DNA of 5,081 nt from Peptostreptococcaceae bacterium (GTDB lineage: Bacteria; Bacillota_A; Clostridia; Peptostreptococcales; Acidaminobacteraceae), in NCBI GenBank assembly GCA_013619035.1, contig JABXKX010000088.1, positions 1-5,081 of the forward strand, written 5' to 3'. Numbering within the stretch: position 1 is the first letter of the stretch; each line of letters opens with the position of its first letter. Below are positions 1 through 5,081 of this stretch, piece by piece. The notes beneath the pieces were generated by a model. That model had not been told where the DNA came from, did no database searches, and saw nothing but the letters and a program-made list of their open reading frames with translations. The position numbers were made by a program, and so were the translations under genes.

Positions 1-16
1 ATATAAAGGAGGGAAA

Positions 17-994
17 ATGATAGAAGTAAAAAACATTCATAAAAGCTTTAAAGTCTCCAAACGTCAAGCTGGTGTTTTAGCATCATTCAAATCACTGATT
101 CACCCTACATACGAAGTCATACAAGCACTTAAAGATGTCTCATTTACTATTGATCAAGGAGAAATAGTAGGTTACATAGGTCCCAACGGTGCAGGTAAAT
201 CTACAACAATAAAGATTATGAGTGGTATTCTCACACCAGATTCAGGATCTTGTCAAATTCTTAATAAAACACCTTGGAAACAACGTGTTGAACATGTCAA
301 AAATATTGGTGTTGTTTTCGGTCAACGTTCTCAACTATGGTGGGATATTCCAGTAATTGACTCATTTAATCTACTTCGAGATATTTATAAAGTAGAAGAT
401 AAAACTTTTAAAACAACACTACAGCTCTTATCAGATACATTAGATATCAATAACCTACTCACCACTCCTGTTAGGCAGTTGAGTTTAGGTCAAAGAATGA
501 GATGTGAAATAGCTGCTTCATTATTACATAATCCAAAAATATTATTTTTAGATGAACCCACAATCGGATTAGATGCTGTATCAAAAATTGCAGTACGAAA
601 CTTCATCAAAAAATTGAATCACGAAATGAATACAACTGTCATTTTAACAACTCACGATATGAGCGATATAGAGGCACTTGCAAATAGAATTATTCTTATT
701 GGTAAAGGTCAAGTCTTATTAGATGGTAGTTTAAAAGATATTAAAGAGAAGTACATCACTCATAAAACAGTTACTGTTGATTATTATGGTGAAGGGATTT
801 CATTAAACATAAAAGGTGTTGAAGTGGTGTCTCAAACAGATGGTCGATTGGTTTTATCTGTCAATTTAAAAACTACCAAAGTTTCTGAGTTGATAACTTA
901 CTTAGCTCAACATTTAGAAATTGCAGATATTACTGTAGATGATAGATCGGTAGATGATATCATTGTTGAACTCTATAAGGAGTACCGTATATGA
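17..994 (+). CDS. ABC-2-type transporter, ATP-binding subunit (COG4586-like)
   Basis: This is the 325-residue ATPase that powers the membrane complex made with the next two genes. All nucleotide-binding motifs are intact: Walker A GPNGAGKST (residues 55-63), Q-loop Q103 within FGQRSQLWWD, signature LSLGQ (155-159, a variant of LSGGQ), Walker B ILFLDE ending in catalytic E180, D-loop near 185-186 and switch H213. The GQRSQLWWD stretch and the longer-than-usual segment before Walker A (about 11-35) are, from memory, typical of the uncharacterised COG4586 group, whose members are about 320-330 residues. Residues from about 230 form a C-terminal accessory domain outside the ATPase core. The ATG start follows AAAGGAGG at 5-12. 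The promoter must lie left of the window. The stop overlaps the next start as ATGA. The substrate cannot be read from the sequence; export is more likely than import because no binding protein is encoded nearby. Confidence 0.93.
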   Translation: MIEVKNIHKSFKVSKRQAGVLASFKSLIHPTYEVIQALKDVSFTIDQGEIVGYIGPNGAGKSTTIKIMSGILTPDSGSCQILNKTPWKQRVEHVKNIGVVFGQRSQLWWDIPVIDSFNLLRDIYKVEDKTFKTTLQLLSDTLDINNLLTTPVRQLSLGQRMRCEIAASLLHNPKILFLDEPTIGLDAVSKIAVRNFIKKLNHEMNTTVILTTHDMSDIEALANRIILIGKGQVLLDGSLKDIKEKYITHKTVTVDYYGEGISLNIKGVEVVSQTDGRLVLSVNLKTTKVSELITYLAQHLEIADITVDDRSVDDIIVELYKEYRI

Positions 995-1794
995 AGCAAT
1001 ATCTAACGTTTCTAAAAATATCAATTATGAAAGGTATACAGTATAAAATTGCCGCTATTGCTGGTATCTTCACACAATTCTTTTTTGGTCTATTATTCAT
1101 CATGATATTTGAGGCATATTATGCTTATTCCACCAAAACTCAACCGATAGAGTTAAACCAATTGATCCAAATGGTATGGCTACAACAAAGTTTTTTAGTT
1201 TTCATCATGTTATGGTATAGAGACACTGAATTATACGGAATGATTACTTCTGGGAATATCGCTTATGAGCTTTGTAGACCTACAAACTTATACCATTACT
1301 GGTATTCAAGGTTATTAGGTCAACGTTTGGCTGGTGCCCTTTTACGATGTGTTCCAATCATTATTTTAGCATCACTTGTTCCAGAACCGTATACCCTTCA
1401 TCTCCCAGCAGATGTGACGACTCTTTTACTATTTATAATCACTTTAATAGGTGCATTATTGTTAATCGTAGCACTTTCTATGTTGATATATATTTCAATA
1501 TTTTATACTTTATCTCCTGCAGGCTCTTTTCTAATAATTGCAGTAATAGGTGAATTTTTTGCAGGATTAACAATACCCGTACCTTTAATGCCGAAAGGTT
1601 TGCAGACATTATGTTACATTTTACCGTTTAGGTATACGGCAGATTTACCTTTTAGAATTTATTCGGGAAATATCTCAACATCAGAAGGTATAATTGGCTT
1701 CGGAGTACAACTTCTATGGTTTATTATCCTCTTAGTCGGCGGCCAACAATGGATGAAAAAAGCCATTTCACGCGTAGTAGTTCAAGGAGGGTAA
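991..1794 (+). CDS. ABC-2-type transporter permease, first subunit (COG4587-like)
   Basis: This 267-residue integral membrane protein has about six predicted helices by hydrophobicity (roughly 20-42, 60-78, 112-130, 141-172, 177-200, 232-252) and no signal peptide beyond the first helix. Family-like motifs are GNIAYELCRP (88-97), a cytoplasmic loop probably contacting the ATPase, and LPFRYTADLPFRIYSG (211-226) before the last helix. Both resemble the COG4587/COG3694 permeases that accompany COG4586 ATPases. The start overlaps the ATPase stop by four bases (ATGA), with AAGGAG at 977-982 eight bases upstream, so translational coupling is likely. It should pair with the following permease to form a heteromeric channel. 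Assignment to the family is firm in outline. The exact COG label is from memory, and the substrate is unknown. Confidence 0.88.
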   Translation: MKQYLTFLKISIMKGIQYKIAAIAGIFTQFFFGLLFIMIFEAYYAYSTKTQPIELNQLIQMVWLQQSFLVFIMLWYRDTELYGMITSGNIAYELCRPTNLYHYWYSRLLGQRLAGALLRCVPIIILASLVPEPYTLHLPADVTTLLLFIITLIGALLLIVALSMLIYISIFYTLSPAGSFLIIAVIGEFFAGLTIPVPLMPKGLQTLCYILPFRYTADLPFRIYSGNISTSEGIIGFGVQLLWFIILLVGGQQWMKKAISRVVVQGG

Positions 1795-1795
1795 A

Positions 1796-2572
1796 ATGAA
1801 TTTATATCTAAAGTATATGAAAGTCCACTTTATGTCTCAAATGACATACAAAACATCTTTTATCTTATTGTCTATCGGTCAATTTTTTGTACCCTTTATG
1901 ATATTTATTTCTATGATTTTGCTATTTCAAAGATTTGATACACTTATGGGTTGGGAATTATATGAAGTAACACTATGTTATAGCGTGATACACATGGCAT
2001 TTTCAATCAGCGAGTGTTTTGCAAGAGGGTTTGATGCTTTTAGTAATCTAATCCGGACAGGTCAATTTGATCGATTGATGGTTAGACCAAGATCGACTTT
2101 GCTACAAGTCTTTGGTTCAAAATTTGAATTTACAAGAGTCGGAAGGTTTTTACAAAGTGTTATTGTTCTTATTATTTCATTAGTGAATTTAAACATTCTT
2201 TTTAATCCTCTAAAAGTCCTAACACTGATCTTAATGATCAGTTGTGGTGTACTTGTTTTTACAGGCATCTATATTTTAGGGGCTACACTTTGCTTTTTTA
2301 CTATTGAAGGTATCGAAATAATTAATATATTCACAGACGGTGGTAGAGAAATGGCACAGTATCCATTAGGGATCTATAAAAAATGGGTACAGAAGTTTTT
2401 TACTTTTGTAATTCCATTTGGAATGATCAATTACTACCCTTTAATGTATATCTTAGATAAAACTCAAAAGATATGGTACTGTCTTTTGCCATTAACAGGA
2501 CTTTTATTCTTAATCCCTTGTTTTATTCTTTGGCAAGTTGGTGTTAAAAACTATAAATCAACGGGATCATAA
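1796..2572 (+). CDS. ABC-2-type transporter permease, second subunit (COG3694-like)
   Basis: This 258-residue membrane protein has about six hydrophobic segments (roughly 21-44, 54-75, 119-135, 139-163, 201-218, 229-250). The loop ARGFDAFSNLIRTGQFDRLMVRP (76-98) matches the RGFD...GxFDRxLxRP pattern of COG3694/ABC2_membrane_6-type permeases and is probably the coupling loop to the ATPase. It is distinct in sequence from the first permease, so the complex is probably ATPase dimer plus one of each permease. The start lies one base after the previous stop, with AAGGAGG at 1784-1790, inside the end of the upstream gene. It is the last gene of the operon. Its TAA stop uses the first two bases of the terminator hairpin that follows. 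Confidence 0.88.
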   Translation: MNLYLKYMKVHFMSQMTYKTSFILLSIGQFFVPFMIFISMILLFQRFDTLMGWELYEVTLCYSVIHMAFSISECFARGFDAFSNLIRTGQFDRLMVRPRSTLLQVFGSKFEFTRVGRFLQSVIVLIISLVNLNILFNPLKVLTLILMISCGVLVFTGIYILGATLCFFTIEGIEIINIFTDGGREMAQYPLGIYKKWVQKFFTFVIPFGMINYYPLMYILDKTQKIWYCLLPLTGLLFLIPCFILWQVGVKNYKSTGS

Positions 2573-2597
2573 AAGGATAGCCAATGGCTATCCTTTT
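2571..2597. terminator. Bidirectional intrinsic terminator shared by convergent genes
   Basis: There is a perfect 12-base inverted repeat, AAAAGGATAGCC / GGCTATCCTTTT, with a three-base AAT loop at 2583-2585. On either strand the right arm ends in TTTT matched by AAAA in the left arm, the classic bidirectional design. The stem overlaps the TAA stop (2570-2572) of the second permease on the + strand. It also contains the last two sense codons and TAG stop (2588-2590) of the HD gene on the - strand. The T-tract is short (four bases) and lies inside the stem, so efficiency is uncertain. Confidence 0.87.
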
Positions 2598-3046
2598 AAA
2601 TATTCAAGTGTTGCAACTACTTTGTCTACACATAGAACAACAAAACTTTCTTTATACTTTGGTATGGTTAATGTAAGTGGAAACATATGTGTTCTTATAA
2701 TATCCTTTTCTATTACATTTAGATCAAAATCTTCAGTGGCTTTAAACAAAGCTATCTTTGAATGTTTTAGACCATGTAAACCAGGACTATTTTTATAACG
2801 GTCATATAAATAATAATCATGTAATATCGCCCCATTTAAAACCGATTGATGATCAAGTTTTAACCATTTTGAAACAATATAACTGTAACGTGCTACCCGC
2901 TCACTATGAACATAACACGATACTTCTCCATGGTGAGGATAATCTTTCATCATTAATATTTTCGGATCATTGAGAAAACAAAACGACTCAATTTTATAGG
3001 TTTTCTGAATTGCTTTATGTTTGTCTTTAAAGTACTTCGGTAACAT
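2588..3046 (-). CDS. Small HD-domain phosphohydrolase, substrate unknown
   Basis: This is a 152-residue soluble protein with no signal or membrane segment. Numbered from the chosen start, the candidate metal ligands are H47 (in VHSERVA), H76-D77 (AILHDYYLYD), H91 and H95 (LHGLKHSKIAL), H120 (IRTHMFPLT) and D141 (CVDKVVA). This is the H...HD...H...H...D order seen in HD enzymes that bind two metals. The HDxxLYD, HGxxHxKIAL and HMFPLT motifs resemble a widespread but poorly characterised family annotated as HD-domain proteins in Firmicutes. The reaction is probably phosphate-ester hydrolysis, but no substrate can be named. The start at 3046 is preferred over an in-frame ATG at 3058 because GGAG (3053-3056) lies six bases before it, while nothing comparable precedes 3058. 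The C-terminus ends inside the terminator stem and looks slightly short for the family. Confidence 0.85.
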   Translation of the reverse strand: MLPKYFKDKHKAIQKTYKIESFCFLNDPKILMMKDYPHHGEVSCYVHSERVARYSYIVSKWLKLDHQSVLNGAILHDYYLYDRYKNSPGLHGLKHSKIALFKATEDFDLNVIEKDIIRTHMFPLTLTIPKYKESFVVLCVDKVVATLEYLKG

Positions 3047-3052
3047 ACTAAA

Positions 3053-3056
3053 CTCC
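3053..3056 (-). promoter_or_regulatory. Shine-Dalgarno GGAG that decides the HD gene start
   Basis: Reading leftward, GGAG is followed by the six-base spacer TTTAGT and then ATG at 3046-3044. The upstream in-frame ATG at 3058 overlaps this motif and is preceded only by GATTGATTCGAA, which has no purine-rich ribosome site. The downstream ATG is therefore the better start. The difference is only four residues (MEFS). Confidence 0.65.
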
Positions 3057-3083
3057 ATTTCGAATCAATCAATTGTCATCTTC

Positions 3084-3112
3084 AGTATACCACCATATTA
3101 AGTACGGGACAA
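3084..3112 (-). promoter_or_regulatory. Predicted extended -10 promoter for the HD gene
   Basis: On the - strand, -35 TTGTCC (3107-3112, four of six consensus bases) and -10 TATACT (3084-3089, five of six) are separated by exactly 17 bases. A TG one base upstream of the -10 gives an extended -10 (TGGTATACT). Transcription should begin near 3077, giving a leader of about 30 bases to the ATG at 3046. The -35 begins four bases beyond the carrier gene's stop codon. No terminator hairpin is visible between carrier and HD gene, so read-through from upstream may add to this promoter. It fits the housekeeping sigma factor; no operator was recognised. Confidence 0.68.
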
Positions 3113-3115
3113 ACT

Positions 3116-4477
3116 TTAATAACCTATTGCTAATCCAATCGCTAAAAAACCGACTGAAACAGCAACAAGAATTAATTGTAACTTTATAATCCATTTAAAC
3201 CATTTTGTATAGCTAATGCCAGCAAGACCAAGGGATATTAACAGAACTGCATTTGTAGGATATAGTATATTTGAAAAACCATCACCAAATTGAAAGGCCA
3301 AAACTGCCATCTGTCTGCTGATACCAATCATGTCCATAAGCGGAGCAATAATCGGCATGACAATAAATGCTTTTGCACTACCACTGCCAATGAAAAAGTT
3401 TAAAAACAGAACCAATCCGTAGACAATTAAAATCGCCACAAGTGATGAACTATTTAAGATAAACTCAGAAGCATAATATAAAATAGTGTCCATAATATGT
3501 CCGGTCTGAATAATGTGTTTGATACCAGTTGCTAACAAAATTAAAACAACTGCCGGTAACATATTAATTGCACCTACTCCAAATATCTTAAAGGTCTTTA
3601 ATCCTCTTTTGGATAATAAACCACAACCTATGCCCGCTATAAGAAATAGAAGTCCAATAATAGGCAAGTTATACGATGAAACCACAGGTATAAATGGTGA
3701 CAATACGATTAATACCATTAACAGTAAAATCGAAACCAAAAACCAAGTCATCGCTAGAGAAGACGCTGATGTATCAAATTCAATAGAATCATCTGATTCT
3801 TTTTCAATCTTCTTGCCATAAAGATCTAAAAAAATGTTTAATATAATATAGACGACTATAAATATAATAAATCTATACCCTGCACCTGAAAACATGGGAA
3901 TATGACTAATCTTTTGTGCAACACCAATTGTAAATGGATTAGATACAGCTGCTGCAAATCCAAGTCCAGTTGCTAGCATACTCATGCCCAATCCCATAAA
4001 CACATCGTAGCCCAGTGCGGTACTTAACACAATAATCATTGGAACCAAAGGAATTACTTCTTCGAAAATACCAACAAAAGCCCCTAAAGACATAAAGATA
4101 AAGGTTATAATTCTTATCAACAATTTTTTATTATGTTTAAATGTATTTACAACTTTCTGTATCAAAGTTTCTAGAACTTTTACCTCATTTAGAACATGAA
4201 TAGCACCACCAATAATCATTAAAAATAATATAATAGATATGACAACAATACCTTCTTCAGTAAATAATACTGAAATTGGCGCTAATAACCATGCGCTCAC
4301 TTTCAAAGGTTCTTCATCAATAAAGTGAAAACTATTAGGTACCATCGTTTCTAGACCATCAACCAATTCATACTCATATTGCCCCATTGGTAATACTCTG
4401 GTGAGTATACCAGCTGCCATTAAAAGTACAAATAGAATAATAACCGCAGATAAAAATGTTTTTTTACCGATTTCCAT
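3116..4477 (-). CDS. YfcC-family membrane carrier (DcuC / C4-dicarboxylate anaerobic carrier superfamily)
   Basis: This 453-residue polytopic transporter has roughly 11-13 hydrophobic segments arranged as two similar halves. A charged loop at about 220-240 (KKIEKESDD...) separates them. The first half carries GIFEEVIPLVPMI (136-148) and GLGFAAAVSNPFTIGVAQ (171-188). The second carries FIGSGSAKAFIVMPIIAPL (362-380) and FQFGDGFSNILYPTNA (395-410). These paired, Gly/Ser/Asn-rich hairpin motifs are the substrate-binding signature of the YfcC/DcuC group (Pfam PF03606). Length is normal to slightly short. Relatives include carriers for amino acids, peptides or dicarboxylates, so the family name does not fix the substrate. 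The gene begins seven bases after an M20 peptidase gene, which favours an amino-acid or peptide-related substrate. The start codon is ATG at 4477 with AGGTG just before it. It is complete and no frameshift is visible. Confidence 0.88.
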   Translation of the reverse strand: MEIGKKTFLSAVIILFVLLMAAGILTRVLPMGQYEYELVDGLETMVPNSFHFIDEEPLKVSAWLLAPISVLFTEEGIVVISIILFLMIIGGAIHVLNEVKVLETLIQKVVNTFKHNKKLLIRIITFIFMSLGAFVGIFEEVIPLVPMIIVLSTALGYDVFMGLGMSMLATGLGFAAAVSNPFTIGVAQKISHIPMFSGAGYRFIIFIVVYIILNIFLDLYGKKIEKESDDSIEFDTSASSLAMTWFLVSILLLMVLIVLSPFIPVVSSYNLPIIGLLFLIAGIGCGLLSKRGLKTFKIFGVGAINMLPAVVLILLATGIKHIIQTGHIMDTILYYASEFILNSSSLVAILIVYGLVLFLNFFIGSGSAKAFIVMPIIAPLMDMIGISRQMAVLAFQFGDGFSNILYPTNAVLLISLGLAGISYTKWFKWIIKLQLILVAVSVGFLAIGLAIGY

Positions 4478-4481
4478 AAGC

Positions 4482-4486
4482 CACCT
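4482..4486 (-). promoter_or_regulatory. Shine-Dalgarno of the carrier gene overlapping the peptidase stop
   Basis: AGGTG on the - strand can pair with the 3' end of 16S rRNA as part of GGAGGTGA, and sits four bases before the carrier ATG. Its first two bases are the AG of the peptidase TAG stop codon. A ribosome ending the peptidase would occupy the site, so coupled translation is likely. Confidence 0.55.
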
Positions 4487-5081
4487 ACAATCTTTTGATC
4501 AGCTTATTATAAAACTGAACACACTCGATAACCGTTTCCGTCCTTATTCGTTCATTATTGCTATGAATCATATTTAATTCCTCTTTTGTTATCGCAGTTG
4601 GTGCAAATCGCATCACATGTTCAGATATAAGATTAAAATGTCTAGAATCTGTTGCTGCAATCATTAAGTATGGTGATAATACTGCTTCAGGCCACATATC
4701 ACCAATAACCTCTTCCATCAATTGCCACTGTTTTGTATCAGTAGGTGTTATAGGAGAAGCTTCTCTTAATTCGATTTTTTTATAATCAAATTCGGTTTGA
4801 GTCAATGATTTTAAATGAGATAATGTCGACTCAACTGTATCGGTATTTAATATTCGACAATTCACACCTATTGTTCCTTTTGGAGGTAATACATTAAATG
4901 CATTTGAACCTTCCATTTTTGTAACTGCTGTTGTTGTTCTAATTAAGGCATTCATTTGACCACCTTGTTGATGGAACATAAACTTCAAGAGAGGTGAAAA
5001 CAACCAAATATTACCGAAAATCATTCTATATAAGAACGTTGAATGTCTACCTAATCTATCAAACATTTCCAACACCGGTGG
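4485..5081 (-). CDS. M20-family metallopeptidase, C-terminal part (CPS1/PM20D1-like), 5' truncated by window edge
   Basis: The open frame runs through the right edge; 198 codons are visible. The GTG at 5075-5073 is read here as an internal valine, not a start, because the frame continues upstream with PP and the protein begins mid-domain. Numbered from that valine, residues about 35-110 are the dimerisation (lid) domain, with NALIRTTTAVT (42-52) and NVLPPKGTIGVNCRI (61-75). The rest returns to the catalytic domain: SPYLMIAATDSRHF (134-147), then RFAPT and IHSNNERI with H151, the expected last zinc ligand. The other metal ligands lie in the missing N-terminal part. The pattern resembles CPS1/PM20D1 carboxypeptidase-like M20 enzymes that cleave amide bonds of peptides or N-acyl amino acids. 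Usual length is about 450-500 residues, so more than half is outside the window. It probably shares a transcript with the carrier that follows. Confidence 0.87.
   Translation of the reverse strand, partial: PPVLEMFDRLGRHSTFLYRMIFGNIWLFSPLLKFMFHQQGGQMNALIRTTTAVTKMEGSNAFNVLPPKGTIGVNCRILNTDTVESTLSHLKSLTQTEFDYKKIELREASPITPTDTKQWQLMEEVIGDMWPEAVLSPYLMIAATDSRHFNLISEHVMRFAPTAITKEELNMIHSNNERIRTETVIECVQFYNKLIKRL

Noticed and set aside
935..959. Direct repeat of GTAGATGATA fifteen bases apart near the ATPase C-terminus (VDDRSVDDI).
   Set aside because: It is in frame and falls where related ATPases, as I recall them, end with a similar acidic motif followed by DII. Coincidence or a minor codon duplication explains it; no functional repeat is needed.
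2224..2242. Perfect inverted repeat ACTGATC-TTAAT-GATCAGT inside the second permease gene, resembling an operator or small hairpin.
   Set aside because: It lies in the middle of a coding region with only seven paired bases, no T-tract and no nearby start. A repeat of this size is expected by chance in AT-rich DNA.
2538..2973. Two + strand open frames (2538-2798 and 2758-2973) opposite the HD gene.
   Set aside because: They lie antisense to a gene with clear HD motifs, lack ribosome sites, and their translations show no recognisable domain. They are reading-frame shadows.
3513..3821. A + strand open frame of 102 codons opposite the carrier gene.
   Set aside because: It is antisense to strongly conserved membrane-protein coding sequence, and its composition is what reversed hydrophobic codons give. 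There is no ribosome site or domain.
5073..5075. GTG codon as the start of a short M20-like protein.
   Set aside because: The frame stays open to the window edge, no convincing ribosome site can be seen, and the protein would begin just before the lid domain without most of its metal ligands. It is a window truncation, not a short gene.

Overview
The window is AT-rich and densely coded. It uses strong Shine-Dalgarno sites (AAGGAGG-type), TAA/TAG/TGA stops, and TGG for tryptophan with no in-frame TGA. This points to a low-GC Gram-positive-type bacterium (Bacillota, or an Acholeplasma/Izemoplasma-like relative that keeps the standard code). Finer placement is not possible from the sequence alone.

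Layout: on the + strand (17-2572) lies a compact three-gene operon for an ABC-2-type transporter: one ATPase followed by two different six-helix permeases. The genes overlap or are spaced by one base, each with its own good ribosome binding site. On the - strand, converging on it, are three genes read from the right edge leftward: the C-terminal part of an M20 metallopeptidase (4485-5081, cut by the window edge), a YfcC-type membrane carrier (3116-4477) seven bases behind it, and a small HD-domain phosphohydrolase (about 2588-3046) with its own well-formed extended -10 promoter. The two convergent units meet at a 27-base perfect hairpin (2571-2597) that serves as a bidirectional terminator and overlaps the stop codons of both flanking genes.

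How they work together: the ATPase and two permeases should form one membrane complex with a heteromeric channel, probably an exporter of unknown substrate. The peptidase and carrier look like a transport-plus-hydrolysis pair for peptides or N-acyl amino acids. The HD protein is probably functionally separate. No RNA genes, mobile elements, CRISPR arrays or long repeats were seen, and no stretch over 300 bases lacks a gene. I see no clear undescribed system. The most notable items are the terminator nested in two genes, the peptidase-carrier coupling and the uncharacterised HD enzyme.
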